Shown piece after piece: positions 35,686-45,827 of a DNA stretch of 64,000 nt; position 1 is the stretch's first letter, and each line of letters starts with the position of its first letter. This DNA comes from Yeosuana aquiaggeris. Its GTDB lineage: Bacteria; Bacteroidota; Bacteroidia; Flavobacteriales; Flavobacteriaceae. The stretch lies in NCBI RefSeq assembly GCF_044003965.1, contig NZ_JBAWKC010000004.1:1-64000 (forward strand). Direction: 5' to 3'. A program made the position numbers and the translations under genes. The notes beneath the pieces were generated by a model that worked only from the letters and a program-made list of their open reading frames with translations, was not told the origin of the DNA and ran no database searches.

Positions 35686-38019
35686 TTAACCTATTACTTC
35701 CAGCTTTGCAAAACGCAATAAAAGTTTTTTAACACCTCCATTTTCAAAATTTATTTCCGCCTTCGTATCTGCTCCAACCCCTTCAATTTTTGTGACTCTG
35801 CCGGTTCCAAATCTTAAATGCTTTACTAGGTTACCCACAACCAATTTATTATCAAACAAATTTGCAGAACCATTAGTTTTTGATAAAGGTTTTAAATTTT
35901 TTGGCGTTGTTACTTGAAATTTTTCTGATTCTTTATTAGGCGTTGTCCCTTTTTTAAATATTGGTTGCTTTGTTTCTTTAAATCTGATTTTATTTGGTTC
36001 TACATCTCCAAAAATATCGGCATCCAGCATAGGATTAAACCGCCGTTCTTCAATAGGCGTGATGTTTTCAAGATATTGTTCATCTATTTCTTCAATAAAA
36101 CGACTTGGTTCAGAATCAATCAATTTTCCCCAACGGTATCTTGATAAAGCGTAAGTTAAGTAAGCCTGTTTTTCGGCACGGGTTAAAGCGACATAAAAAA
36201 GGCGTCTTTCCTCTTCCAGTTCACTACGAGTATTCATGCTCATGGCACTTGGAAATAAATCTTCTTCCAGACCAACTATAAATACATATGGAAACTCCAG
36301 CCCTTTTGCTAAATGTATGGTCATTAATGCCACATGATCCGGATCACCTTTATCAGCATCTATATCCGTTGCCAAAGCAACATCTTCCAAAAATTCAGCT
36401 AACGATCCCGTAGTATCTGCTACTTCTTTCTGGCCTTCCACAAAATCTTTCATACCATTTAAGAGCTCTTCAATGTTTTCCATTCGGGTGACACCTTCTG
36501 GCGTCCCATCTTTGTTAAACTCTCTAATTAATCCGCTGGTTCTTGTGACATGTTCAGCTAACTCAAAGACATCTGCTGTTTGATTTAAAACCTGGTAACT
36601 TTCAATGAGGGTTACAAAATCTTGAAGTTTTGTTTTAGTGCCAGAATTAACTTTTACATCGGTCTTATCTATGTTTTTCATCACCTCAAAAATGGTACGT
36701 TTATAACCATTAGCAGATACAATCAATTTATCAATGGTGGTTTGCCCAATACCGCGTGGCGGAAAATTAATTATACGCTTAAGCGCTTCTTCATCAGCCG
36801 GATTAATAACTAATCTTAAATACGATAATACATCCTTAATCTCTTTGCGTTGATAAAATGATAAGCCGCCATAAATTCTATAAGGAATATCGCGCTTTCT
36901 TAATGCATCTTCAATAGCACGTGATTGCGCATTGGTTCTATATAAAACTGCAAAATCACTATTCTTTAATTGATGCTGCATTTTGTTATCCCAGATGGTA
37001 CTGGCTACAAAACGACCTTCATCACCGTCTGTCAAAGACCTGTTAACTATAATTTTATTGCCTTCATCATTAGCTGTCCAAACCACCTTTTCAAGCTTGG
37101 TCTGGTTCTTATCAATAATGGAATTGGCCGCATTTACTATGTTTTTAGTAGACCGATAGTTTTGCTCCAATCGAAAGACCTTCACCTCGTCATAGTCTTT
37201 CTGAAAATTCAATATATTATTAATATTAGCCCCTCTAAACGCATAAATACTCTGGGCATCATCTCCAACAACACATATATTTTGAAACCTATCAGATAAG
37301 GCCCTTACAATTAAATACTGCGAATGATTGGTATCTTGATACTCATCAACTAAAATATATTTAAAACGGTTTTGATATTTCATCAAAACATCTGGAAAAC
37401 GTGTTAAAAGTTCATTTGTTTTTAATAATAAATCATCAAAATCCATGGCACCCGCTTTAAAACAACGCTCAACATATTCTTTATAAATATCTCCCATCTT
37501 AGGGCGTCTTGCCATAGCATCCGCTTCCTTAAGTTCTGGATTTTGGAAATAGGCTCTCACGGTAATCAAACTGTTTTTATACGATGAAATCCTGGAGCGT
37601 ACTTGCTTATATTTATAGATATCTTTATCTAGATTCATTTCCTTAATAATAGAGGCAATCAATCTATCTGAATCTTGTGTATCATATATTGTAAAATTGC
37701 TGGGATATCCCAATTTATCTGCTTCACTTCGCAATATTTTAGCAAATACTGAGTGAAAGGTTCCCATCCATAAATTTTTAGCTTCACTGGCTCCTACAAT
37801 GGTAGCTATACGATCTTTCATTTCACGCGCTGCCTTATTTGTAAAGGTTAAGGCTAAAATATTAAACGGATCAACGCCTAGGCTCATTAAATAAGCAATA
37901 CGATAAGTGAGTACCCTGGTTTTACCTGAACCTGCTCCAGCAATAATGATCATGGGCCCATCCTTTTGAATGGTGGGCTCTAATTGCGCTTCATTTAGTT
38001 GACTTAAATACTTCTCCAA
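35686..38019 (-). CDS. UvrD/PcrA-type superfamily 1 DNA helicase
   Basis: 777 residues. SF1A helicase motifs are in order: Q motif LNEAQLEPTI, Walker A AGAGSGKTR, TFTNKAAREM, DEYQDTN, DDAQSIYAFRGA, LEQNYRS, TIHLAKGLEFPYVF and FYVALTRA. The C-terminal extension ends with a Tudor-like segment (VVGNLVKHLRFGTGRV), as in PcrA/UvrD, which contacts RNA polymerase. It acts in nucleotide-excision repair and removal of stalled complexes. Confidence 0.95.
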   Translation of the reverse strand: MEKYLSQLNEAQLEPTIQKDGPMIIIAGAGSGKTRVLTYRIAYLMSLGVDPFNILALTFTNKAAREMKDRIATIVGASEAKNLWMGTFHSVFAKILRSEADKLGYPSNFTIYDTQDSDRLIASIIKEMNLDKDIYKYKQVRSRISSYKNSLITVRAYFQNPELKEADAMARRPKMGDIYKEYVERCFKAGAMDFDDLLLKTNELLTRFPDVLMKYQNRFKYILVDEYQDTNHSQYLIVRALSDRFQNICVVGDDAQSIYAFRGANINNILNFQKDYDEVKVFRLEQNYRSTKNIVNAANSIIDKNQTKLEKVVWTANDEGNKIIVNRSLTDGDEGRFVASTIWDNKMQHQLKNSDFAVLYRTNAQSRAIEDALRKRDIPYRIYGGLSFYQRKEIKDVLSYLRLVINPADEEALKRIINFPPRGIGQTTIDKLIVSANGYKRTIFEVMKNIDKTDVKVNSGTKTKLQDFVTLIESYQVLNQTADVFELAEHVTRTSGLIREFNKDGTPEGVTRMENIEELLNGMKDFVEGQKEVADTTGSLAEFLEDVALATDIDADKGDPDHVALMTIHLAKGLEFPYVFIVGLEEDLFPSAMSMNTRSELEEERRLFYVALTRAEKQAYLTYALSRYRWGKLIDSEPSRFIEEIDEQYLENITPIEERRFNPMLDADIFGDVEPNKIRFKETKQPIFKKGTTPNKESEKFQVTTPKNLKPLSKTNGSANLFDNKLVVGNLVKHLRFGTGRVTKIEGVGADTKAEINFENGGVKKLLLRFAKLEVIG

Positions 38020-38139
38020 ACTACATCAAATTTACATGGTGAAATTAACCATTGTTATGCTTTTTCTTTATCCGATTTATTAATAATTATAAACAATTAA
38101 ACATAAAATATTTAAAAAATATAACAAACACCATTCCAC

Positions 38140-38169
38140 TTGATACATTTAAAAGATTGTTTATATTTG
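38140..38169 (+). promoter_or_regulatory. Promoter of the 173-residue membrane protein gene
   Basis: TTG (38140), a 19-nt spacer, then TATATTTG (38162-38169), a full match to TAnnTTTG. It lies 37 bp upstream of the ATG. Confidence 0.7.
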
Positions 38170-38205
38170 AAATATACTTTATAATTTAAATTAAAACCCA
38201 TCTAT

Positions 38206-38727
38206 ATGGATACTGAAAGAGTCATCGATCTATTTTTATTTATAATTCCATCATTAATTACCGGACTCATTGCTTATTACTTTTTTAAAGAGCACACAAA
38301 AAATGAAGATGGCAGAAGACGCTATTTATTAAAAAAGGACATGCAAGTAAATGCGTTGCCCATAAGGCTTCAAGCCTATGAACGTCTGACTATATTTTTA
38401 GAACGCATGACCCCTTCAAAAATGCTCATAAGAATAATTCCAAAATCTTCTAATAAAGAATCTTATGAGTCTTTACTTATACTAACAATTGAACAAGAAT
38501 TTGAACATAATTTGTCACAGCAAATATATGTGAGTGATAGATGTTGGAGCATTATCACAGCTGCGAAAAATGCAACTATTCAATTAATTAGAAAAGCCAG
38601 TTTACTAGAAAAAACAGATACAGCCGATAAACTTCGTGAAGTTATTTTAACAGAAATGATGGAACGACGTCCGCCAAGTGACGCAGCCTTATCTTTTATT
38701 AGACAGGAAGTAAGTGACTTGTGGTAG
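38206..38727 (+). CDS. Conserved membrane-anchored protein, function unknown
   Basis: 173 residues with one N-terminal membrane segment (about 8-27: LFLFIIPSLITGLIAYYFF). A charged, mainly helical cytoplasmic domain follows (LPIRLQAYERLTIFLERMTPSKMLIRI, then EQEFEHNLSQQIYVSDRCW). I recognise it as a conserved flavobacterial protein of a DUF-type family without assigned function. It is monocistronic with a clear promoter and converges on the patatin gene. Confidence 0.8.
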   Translation: MDTERVIDLFLFIIPSLITGLIAYYFFKEHTKNEDGRRRYLLKKDMQVNALPIRLQAYERLTIFLERMTPSKMLIRIIPKSSNKESYESLLILTIEQEFEHNLSQQIYVSDRCWSIITAAKNATIQLIRKASLLEKTDTADKLREVILTEMMERRPPSDAALSFIRQEVSDLW

Positions 38728-38753
38728 GCAACTCATTTTCAAACTTCTTTTAA

Positions 38754-39656
38754 CTATATTTCTAAAGCACTCAGTTCCTGATTTCTGGTTTTAGCAAAAT
38801 CATAACCACTGAGCCACCACTTAGTCATTTTGTCCTTTTCAAAAATCAAGGAATTTGTTGTTAATACTATTGGCGCATAATAAAAATTGATAATCGCATT
38901 GTTATGCGTAGCCACATATTTGCCGATTTTAATGTTTTGAGATTCAATTCTATCCAACATAAAAGCGAACATGTTAGTTAATAAAGAAAAGGCGTTTTTA
39001 GACGGCATTCTATTAAATTGTGTGATTTCTGTTTGCAAAATTATGGCATCCACTTCAGTAGCCCCCCTAGATATAGCCTCTTCAATTGGCACCATATTTC
39101 CCAAACCGCCATCAGCATATTCACAGCCATTCTTTTTAACAAGAGACATGAATGGTGTGTAATTGCATGAAATCCAGATCCAATCTACAAATTCCTCATA
39201 ACTAAATTCTTTTAAGCTTTTATACTCTACCTGATTTACTGAAATATTTGATACCGTCACTACGATATCCATGTCGCTATTTTTTAAAAACTCAAACTCC
39301 TCCTCTATTAAGGTGTTTTTGATGAGTTTTTTAAGATTATGACTTTCACCAAAAGTTTTGCTTCCACGTAAAAAATTAATAAGTACATTAATGTGATTGA
39401 TACCGATGTTTTGAACACCATATTTTTTCTTGATTACAAATGGACAGACGCTAAAAATACTGTTATTATTGACATTCGTATAGACATTTTTAATCTTTTC
39501 AATATTATTTAATGCTAAATGAGATACCAATAAACTTCCTGTCGAAGTGCCAATATACAATTGATAATCACGCTTTAATTCTTGAATGAGGTATTGAGCG
39601 ACACCACCGGCAAAAGCCCCTTTACTGCCACCTCCTGAAATCACTAATGCATTCAT
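38754..39656 (-). CDS. Patatin-like phospholipase family protein
   Basis: 300 residues. The oxyanion loop SGGGSKGAFAGG at the N-terminus, the nucleophile elbow GTSTGS (Ser near residue 41) and the catalytic Asp in YADGGLGN are intact, so it should be an active Ser-Asp dyad lipid acyl hydrolase. There is no signal peptide, so it is probably cytoplasmic or membrane-associated. It lies 12 nt downstream of the M1 peptidase gene on the same strand. The lipid substrate is unknown. Confidence 0.92.
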   Translation of the reverse strand: MNALVISGGGSKGAFAGGVAQYLIQELKRDYQLYIGTSTGSLLVSHLALNNIEKIKNVYTNVNNNSIFSVCPFVIKKKYGVQNIGINHINVLINFLRGSKTFGESHNLKKLIKNTLIEEEFEFLKNSDMDIVVTVSNISVNQVEYKSLKEFSYEEFVDWIWISCNYTPFMSLVKKNGCEYADGGLGNMVPIEEAISRGATEVDAIILQTEITQFNRMPSKNAFSLLTNMFAFMLDRIESQNIKIGKYVATHNNAIINFYYAPIVLTTNSLIFEKDKMTKWWLSGYDFAKTRNQELSALEI

Positions 39657-39668
39657 ATTTCTTATGGT

Positions 39669-41627
39669 TCAATTATTAATCTGATTTAACATCTCTTTTG
39701 CATATTTTGAAAATTGCCAGTTATGATGTTTGGTTGCCTGATTTAAATTGTCCTTGCAAATAGCATCACAAGCTTGTATCATATTTAAATATTGAAAAGC
39801 CTTTTGACGCGTTTCAAAATCATAATTGATGTTGGTATAATTCCTTAACTCTTCAAAATATTTCTGATTGTTTTCAAACTCAAATTCAGGCGTATTTAAA
39901 GTTAACGCTAACCAAAGCATCCTTACATTTTTATCATTAAACCCCATAACATCTCTGCTTCTTTTCAAATACTCAACTTTGTTTTCTGGAAAATTATTCC
40001 ACAAATTATATAACGCCATTTCTATTGTAATATACGATTTATCATGCAGAAGAGATTCATACGCCTCCTTTAATTCCATCGGAATCTTAGTTATAAATTT
40101 CGCGATTGCTTGTCGCACTTTAAGGTTATTATTAAAGATCTCAATAGTCACTAATTCCGGGACTTGTTCTATGATTTTAATTTTGACTTCGTCAGACATC
40201 TCAGAAGTTAAATAATCTTTACACCTTAAGACGTCATCTTCGCAATCCACCAACAGATACTCTTGAATAAATTTAGATTGTTTTAAGCTATTTAAAGCTT
40301 CAGTATAGGGAAACTGTTCGTTTTTCAGCCAAAGTTCAGTAAATCCTTTTAAATCTTTACCGCTCGCCTTTTCAACAACCATAATAAAATCTTCTGTTTC
40401 AACATTTTTAAATTGATAGGCTTCCAAATAAGCTTTTATAGCCTTTTTAAAATTAACCTCACCCACATATTCCCTTAAGACATGTAAAGCCCAGGCGCCA
40501 TGTTTATAAAAAGTTAAACTACTCGCTTTTGGATTTAACACACTTGCTCCTTGCTCCGCTTCATCCTGTTGCAATAATTCCTGGACATATTCATATAATT
40601 TCCAATAGTAATAATCTTGTCCAAATATCTCCCTTTCTGCCAACAAAGCATAATAAGTCGCAAAACCTTCTTGCAACCAGTGATGGGTTCCAGATTTCTC
40701 AGTTACTAAATCTCCAAACCATTGATGCGCCAGTTCATGAGCATTCACATTCACATAATTTTTATCAATAAAGGCAATGGAATCTATTAGAAATCCATCT
40801 GAAAAAATAGTAGTACTGGTATTTTCCATGCCGGCATACAAAAAATCCTTTACAGGAACCTGTTTATAATTTTGCCAGGGATACTGTACACCAATTTCTT
40901 CTTCCAGAAAATCAAAGATCCGTTTTGTGTAGCGATACGTTGGCTCAACTTTTAAGGAATCTTCAGGATAAAAAAACATTTCAAGAGGAATACTACTTTT
41001 AGAATATTCTGTTTTTTTATTGTATCTACCTATGGCTAATGCTACTAAATAGCTGGACATAGGTTGTTTCATATTGTATTGCCAAGTTATTGTTGACTCG
41101 TTATTTTCTCTATTAGTTAATTTACCATTGGCAATCACCTCATAATGTTTATCAAAAGTAATGGTTAAATCAAACTCAATTTTATCAGTCATATCATCAA
41201 TAGAAGGCAACCAGTTACTAGTGTATTTGCCTTGTCCTTGTGTCCAGATCTGCTTATTACCATTTTCATTCTCCCAATCAATAAAATACATGGCTTTTTT
41301 AGGATTTGCCTTGTAATTAAATGACAACTGATATGAAGAATCATTTTTAAAATCGTGCTTTAACCATACTTTTTTACCGTCATTTGAAAAAGAAATCGTT
41401 TCATTATTTAAAGAAACATTTTTGAACTCCATATTTATGGCGTCAATAAAAATAGAATCTACTGGTTTCAAAATTTTAAACTGATAATTAACCATACCAG
41501 TCACTGTAGAAGAGTCTGGAATAAGGCCGATAGTAATTTTCGCTGTTTTAAAATCAACATAATCCGTCTGCTGAGTATAACCACGAAAACCAAAAAGAAG
41601 GAATACAATTAATCCAAAATATTTCAT
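39669..41627 (-). CDS. M1 family metallopeptidase (aminopeptidase), secreted
   Basis: 652 residues from the ATG at 41627, chosen because it opens a clean signal peptide (MKYFGLIVFLLFGFRGYTQQ). The upstream ATG adds 12 residues that do not look like a leader. The M1 exopeptidase motif appears as YAGMENTS and the zinc site as HELAHQWFGDLVT followed by LQEGFATYYA. The C-terminal third is helical with HEAT/ARM-like repeats. It likely trims peptides in the periplasm and is co-transcribed with the patatin gene. Confidence 0.93.
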   Translation of the reverse strand: MKYFGLIVFLLFGFRGYTQQTDYVDFKTAKITIGLIPDSSTVTGMVNYQFKILKPVDSIFIDAINMEFKNVSLNNETISFSNDGKKVWLKHDFKNDSSYQLSFNYKANPKKAMYFIDWENENGNKQIWTQGQGKYTSNWLPSIDDMTDKIEFDLTITFDKHYEVIANGKLTNRENNESTITWQYNMKQPMSSYLVALAIGRYNKKTEYSKSSIPLEMFFYPEDSLKVEPTYRYTKRIFDFLEEEIGVQYPWQNYKQVPVKDFLYAGMENTSTTIFSDGFLIDSIAFIDKNYVNVNAHELAHQWFGDLVTEKSGTHHWLQEGFATYYALLAEREIFGQDYYYWKLYEYVQELLQQDEAEQGASVLNPKASSLTFYKHGAWALHVLREYVGEVNFKKAIKAYLEAYQFKNVETEDFIMVVEKASGKDLKGFTELWLKNEQFPYTEALNSLKQSKFIQEYLLVDCEDDVLRCKDYLTSEMSDEVKIKIIEQVPELVTIEIFNNNLKVRQAIAKFITKIPMELKEAYESLLHDKSYITIEMALYNLWNNFPENKVEYLKRSRDVMGFNDKNVRMLWLALTLNTPEFEFENNQKYFEELRNYTNINYDFETRQKAFQYLNMIQACDAICKDNLNQATKHHNWQFSKYAKEMLNQINN

Positions 41628-41703
41628 GTTATAAATATAGAAAAGCTTAGAGCAATTTAACAATTATAGTGGTTATTAGTGACAAAAGAATTATTTTAGT
41701 TTT

Positions 41704-43806
41704 ATGAATACCAATCTTCAAACTCCCATTGATTATTTAAAAGGCGTTGGACCCAATCGGGCAGATTTACTACGCAAGGAATTGGGAATTTTTACTTATC
41801 AAGATTTAATTAATCTATTCCCAAACCGGTACATAGACAGGACACATTATTACAAAATAAATCAATTACAACGCAATAACGCTGATGTTCAGATTATTGG
41901 CACCATAATAAATCTCCAAGAAGTTGGCGAAGGCCGTTCAAAACGTTTAGTAGCTACATTTAAAGATGAAACCGGCGTCATGGAGTTGGTATGGTTTAGA
42001 GGGCATAAATGGATTAGAGAAGGCTTAAAACTTCACAAGCCATATGTGATTTTTGGAAGAACAAACTGGTTTAATGGCAAGTTTAATATGCCGCATCCTG
42101 AAATGGAATTTTTTGAAGATCATCAAAAAAATCTTCAATCGGCCATGCAACCAGTGTACCCCTCTACTGAAAAACTTTCAAACAAAGGTATTTCCAATCG
42201 TGTGGTTATAAAAATCATGCAGCAGCTATTCGCAGAAACAAAAGGCCAATTTTCAGAAACCCTTTCAGCAGAGCTTCTCTCAGAACTCAAATTACTTTCA
42301 AAAAGTGAAGCTGTTTTTAATGTTCATTTTCCACAAAATCAAGAACGATTAGCCCGTGCACAATTCCGTTTAAAATTTGAAGAATTATTTTATATTCAAC
42401 TGCAATTAATCATCAAAAACCTACTACATAAATCTAAAATAAAAGGATATCCTTTTACAAAAGTCGGCAAGCTTTTTAACGACTTTTTTAATCATCATTT
42501 ACCCTTTGAATTGACCAATGCACAGAAACGTGTACTCAAAGAAATTAGAGCTGATATAGGTAGTAATGCACAGATGAATCGATTATTACAAGGTGATGTA
42601 GGTTCCGGAAAGACCATAGTAGCCTTCATGTCAATGTTAATAGCAATTGACAACGGTTTTCAGGCTTGTTTAATGGCTCCGACTGAAATTTTGTCAGTAC
42701 AACACTATAACGGATTAAGTGAACTATGTAAAAACTTGAATATCAGTGTTAAAATACTCACTGGTTCAAGTAAAACTTTAGAAAGAAGGAAAATTCACGA
42801 ATCTTTAGAAAATGGCGAATTAGACATTTTAATTGGTACCCATGCCTTACTTGAAAATAAGGTGAAATTTAAAAATTTAGGGCTTGCCATCATTGATGAG
42901 CAGCACCGATTTGGAGTTGCACAACGCAGTAAATTATGGCACAAAAACACATCACCTCCACATGTTTTAGTGATGACCGCCACCCCTATTCCGCGCACCT
43001 TAGCCATGTCCGTTTATGGTGATTTAGACATCTCTATAATTGATGAATTACCTCCGGGAAGAAAGTCAATTAAAACGGTTCACAGGTATGACAAAAACCG
43101 TTTACAGGTATTTAAGTTTATTAGAGATGAAATTAAAAAGGGACGGCAAATTTATATAGTCTATCCATTAATTCAGGAAAGTGAAACAATGGATTACAAA
43201 GACTTAATGGATGGCTATGAAAGCATAGTCAGAGACTTTCCATTACCAAATTATCAAATATCAATTGTGCACGGCAAAATGAAACCGGCAGATAAGGATT
43301 TTGAAATGCAACGTTTTATCAAAGGGGAAACACAAATAATGGTAGCTACTACAGTGATTGAGGTTGGTGTGAATGTACCAAATGCCTCTGTTATGATCAT
43401 TGAAAGTGCTGAGCGCTTTGGTCTTTCACAATTACACCAATTACGCGGACGTGTTGGAAGAGGTGCAGAACAAAGCTACTGCATATTAATGACCAGCCAC
43501 AAATTGAGTGATGATAGTAAAACCAGATTAGAAACAATGGTAAAAACGAATGATGGTTTTGAAATTGCTGAAGTTGATTTAAAATTACGTGGTCCGGGTG
43601 ATTTAATGGGAACCCAGCAAAGTGGTGTTTTAAATTTGAAAATTGCTGATATTGTAAAAGATAAAGATATTTTACAGTTGGCAAGATACTATGCTAAAAA
43701 TATTTTATCAACTGACCCTTCTTTAAAACAACCTAAAAACAAAGCCATTATGGAGACCTACAAACAGTTAGGTAAATACAAGAATATCTGGAATTACATT
43801 AGTTAA
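41704..43806 (+). CDS. recG: ATP-dependent DNA helicase RecG
   Basis: 700 residues. An N-terminal wedge OB domain (LKGVGPNRADLLRKELGIFTYQDLINLFPNRYIDRT) precedes superfamily 2 helicase motifs: GDVGSGKT (Walker A), IDEQHRFGV (DExH), MTATPIPRT, TTVIEVGVNVPNA and LRGRVGRG. The C-terminal TRG-type motif region follows. It remodels stalled replication forks and branch-migrates Holliday junctions. It is divergent from the M1 peptidase with 76 bp between. Confidence 0.96.
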   Translation: MNTNLQTPIDYLKGVGPNRADLLRKELGIFTYQDLINLFPNRYIDRTHYYKINQLQRNNADVQIIGTIINLQEVGEGRSKRLVATFKDETGVMELVWFRGHKWIREGLKLHKPYVIFGRTNWFNGKFNMPHPEMEFFEDHQKNLQSAMQPVYPSTEKLSNKGISNRVVIKIMQQLFAETKGQFSETLSAELLSELKLLSKSEAVFNVHFPQNQERLARAQFRLKFEELFYIQLQLIIKNLLHKSKIKGYPFTKVGKLFNDFFNHHLPFELTNAQKRVLKEIRADIGSNAQMNRLLQGDVGSGKTIVAFMSMLIAIDNGFQACLMAPTEILSVQHYNGLSELCKNLNISVKILTGSSKTLERRKIHESLENGELDILIGTHALLENKVKFKNLGLAIIDEQHRFGVAQRSKLWHKNTSPPHVLVMTATPIPRTLAMSVYGDLDISIIDELPPGRKSIKTVHRYDKNRLQVFKFIRDEIKKGRQIYIVYPLIQESETMDYKDLMDGYESIVRDFPLPNYQISIVHGKMKPADKDFEMQRFIKGETQIMVATTVIEVGVNVPNASVMIIESAERFGLSQLHQLRGRVGRGAEQSYCILMTSHKLSDDSKTRLETMVKTNDGFEIAEVDLKLRGPGDLMGTQQSGVLNLKIADIVKDKDILQLARYYAKNILSTDPSLKQPKNKAIMETYKQLGKYKNIWNYIS

Positions 43807-43848
43807 TAAAACTCACTTTTCAAACTCGAGACTTTAAAAATAACTTGA

Positions 43849-44769
43849 TTATTGAGTCTTTTTTATTGAATTTATATTAAATCTGTAGATAGCTTCAAAT
43901 TTCAAGAAAACCCCACCCTTTATACCTGGATTAAGTTGGGTACGATCATCGCCAAAAGTAAAAGCTGTCAACCCTAAATCATATTTATCTCCCTTAGCGT
44001 AAACTTCGTAATTATTACTTGAGTAACCGCATTTAGCGCGCAAAAGAACAGTTTTTTCAAAGGCATTATATTGTAAATAGGTAGCAAACTCCAAAGAACT
44101 TAAATCGACATATTCGTTTGAATTGTCCTGATTGATATTAAAACCACGGCCTATTCCAAAATAATCAAATCCATAAGTCAAAGCGCCTTTAGTATAATTT
44201 ATTTCCGCTGAAATAGGAAGAGACATGTCCATTTCAAACTTATTATTTGGACTCAAATAATACCAGCCTATAATAGGGGTCGTAAAAAACCCAAATGCTT
44301 CCTCTGAACCATAGACTCCAAAGCGATAGATCAGGTTTGATTTTTTCTGAAGTTTTAAAATAGCAAAACCTCCCATAAAGAAGTCTTTTTTAGTGATTTT
44401 TTTGTAGTCAGAGGCTACTTTAGGAAGCAAAACTATAGTAGAACTCCATTTATCATTAAATTTAGAACTAAGACCCATTTTTAAAGTAGTACTGTATAAT
44501 TTATTGAAAGGGCTATCATAAATATCGGTACTGGGATATAATTGTACTTCGTTTTCAATAAAAATAAGACCTGTGACCAAAACATTATTTTTATTCAGAA
44601 TTACTGGATATGTAAAATCCAGATCAAAAGAAGTTACATGAGTACTCGCATCACTTCCTTCAAAATTATTATTAAAGGTTTGTCCGTAACCAATTTTTAA
44701 AAGATCCACATAATCCTGAGAATAACTAAATAATGGAAGAAATATCAGAATTAAATATTTTTTTTTCAA
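43849..44769 (-). CDS. DUF6268-type outer-membrane beta-barrel protein
   Basis: 306 residues with a signal peptide (ends FSYSQ near residue 18). Many amphipathic beta strands follow, ending in an aromatic-rich C-terminal strand (GVFLKFEAIYRFNIN), as for an outer-membrane barrel. From memory it matches the DUF6268 group of Bacteroidota. The function is unknown. It is transcribed alone and converges closely on recG. Confidence 0.75.
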   Translation of the reverse strand: MKKKYLILIFLPLFSYSQDYVDLLKIGYGQTFNNNFEGSDASTHVTSFDLDFTYPVILNKNNVLVTGLIFIENEVQLYPSTDIYDSPFNKLYSTTLKMGLSSKFNDKWSSTIVLLPKVASDYKKITKKDFFMGGFAILKLQKKSNLIYRFGVYGSEEAFGFFTTPIIGWYYLSPNNKFEMDMSLPISAEINYTKGALTYGFDYFGIGRGFNINQDNSNEYVDLSSLEFATYLQYNAFEKTVLLRAKCGYSSNNYEVYAKGDKYDLGLTAFTFGDDRTQLNPGIKGGVFLKFEAIYRFNINSIKKTQ

Positions 44770-44905
44770 AGTTCTAATCTAGTTTAATAGATTCGCCTAG
44801 AGTCAACTCAAAAAAAAGAGGTAAATTTAGTCTAATCATAGATGATTTATAAAGCCAATATAGTTATTTTATGCAATAAATATTAAATAAATTAAGCCTT
44901 GCACC

Positions 44906-45346
44906 ATGATAAGAAACCTAATACCATTTGCTTGTTTATTTCTAGTCATATATTCATGCAGTACTAAAGAAAAAACAGCATCTCCAGATCTTATAAAACA
45001 ACAAATTATTGATACGGAAAACAACTTTGTTAAAGCATTACAGGAAAATGGTCTGCATGACGCTTTTGTTGCTTTTGCAGATGAAAATGCTGTTCTTATA
45101 AGAGAGACACAGTTAATAAAAGGAAAAAAAGCGATCGATGCCCATTATAAAAACCAACATACTAAAGGATTAACCTGGAAAGTTGATTTTGTTGAAATTT
45201 CAAAATCAGGAGATTTAGGCTATACTTATGGCGAATATATCTATAGTTATCAAGACTCCATAGGAAATCAACTAAAAGAAACTGGTGTTTTTAATACAAT
45301 TTGGAAACTTCAAAAAGATGGCACCTGGAAATATGTAAAAGATTAG
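44906..45346 (+). CDS. DUF4440/SnoaL-like (NTF2 fold) lipoprotein
   Basis: 146 residues. A lipobox places the Cys near residue 18 (LFLVIYSCS). The mature part has the NTF2-like pattern: IDTENNFVKALQENGLHDAFVAFADENAVLIRE, then KGKKAIDAHYKN, and a C-terminal sheet ending IWKLQKDGTWKYVKD. Members of this fold bind small ligands or act as cyclases/isomerases; no catalytic assignment can be made. Monocistronic, with a terminator 80 bp downstream. Confidence 0.85.
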   Translation: MIRNLIPFACLFLVIYSCSTKEKTASPDLIKQQIIDTENNFVKALQENGLHDAFVAFADENAVLIRETQLIKGKKAIDAHYKNQHTKGLTWKVDFVEISKSGDLGYTYGEYIYSYQDSIGNQLKETGVFNTIWKLQKDGTWKYVKD

Positions 45347-45424
45347 CCTTTATATTTAAAATGATTCTTTAATCTTTTTAAATCTGACGGTTTTTAATTC
45401 ATTAAAGTACCACCGTATTAAACT

Positions 45425-45454
45425 AAAAAAGCGACTTTCTTAAGTCGCTTTTTT
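45425..45454 (+). terminator. Bidirectional terminator
   Basis: AAGCGACTT/AAGTCGCTT stem with a TCTT loop, flanked by an A-run and a T-run. It lies between the convergent NTF2-like lipoprotein gene and the ribbon-helix-helix gene. Confidence 0.88.
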
Positions 45455-45458
45455 AGAG

Positions 45459-45623
45459 TTATTCAACCTTTTTCTTGGGCAATCTTTTGGCTTGTTTCAA
45501 ATATTGCATCAACATCCACTCAATCTGTCCATTAGTGCTTCTAAATTCATCTGCCGCCCATTTCTCTACTGCTTTTAGCATATCTTCATCTATCCGTAAT
45601 GCAAATGCTTTCTTTTTTGACAT
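45459..45623 (-). CDS. Arc-like ribbon-helix-helix DNA-binding protein
   Basis: 54 residues. The N-terminal strand KKKAFALRIDEDMLKAVEKW and the second helix RSTNGQIEWMLMQYLKQ give the Arc/MetJ ribbon-helix-helix pattern, with the DNA-contacting strand at residues 4-10. It is the last gene of a three-gene minus-strand operon (SPFH, DUF4177-like, RHH), 33 bp after the second gene. It may autoregulate the operon from the ATGATAT repeats upstream of the SPFH gene (inference). Confidence 0.85.
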   Translation of the reverse strand: MSKKKAFALRIDEDMLKAVEKWAADEFRSTNGQIEWMLMQYLKQAKRLPKKKVE

Positions 45624-45656
45624 AAATACTTTCTTTATACTGTGCTTTGAAAAGGT

Positions 45657-45824
45657 TTATCTATATTTTTCTCTCTCAAAAACTACATTCATAATTCCGT
45701 TCTGATTTGTATTTATAGTATGTAGCGTCCAGCCTTCTTTCGCAATCAAATTCAGAAATTCTTCTAACTTTTTTGATCTATCTTTCCAGCCTAACTGCGG
45801 TTTTTCAACTCTATATTCTTTCAT
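45657..45824 (-). CDS. DUF4177-like small protein
   Basis: 55 residues (begins MKEYRVEKPQLGWKD, ends NVVFEREKYR). The pattern of one strand, a helix with KLEEFLNLIAKEGWTLHTI and a final strand fits the DUF4177 fold of small proteins with unknown function. It starts 3 nt after the SPFH stop and is followed by the RHH gene, so all three are co-transcribed. Confidence 0.8.
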   Translation of the reverse strand: MKEYRVEKPQLGWKDRSKKLEEFLNLIAKEGWTLHTINTNQNGIMNVVFEREKYR

Positions 45825-45827
45825 GAT

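Noticed and set aside
39868..40215. 115-codon open frame on the plus strand
   Set aside because: Antisense to the M1 peptidase gene, which has intact catalytic motifs and continuous coding; no start context or family.
43826..43866. AGACT/AGTCT hairpin before a T-run after recG
   Set aside because: Only five pairs with a loop of about 20 nt, overlapping the end of the convergent barrel gene; too weak to call.
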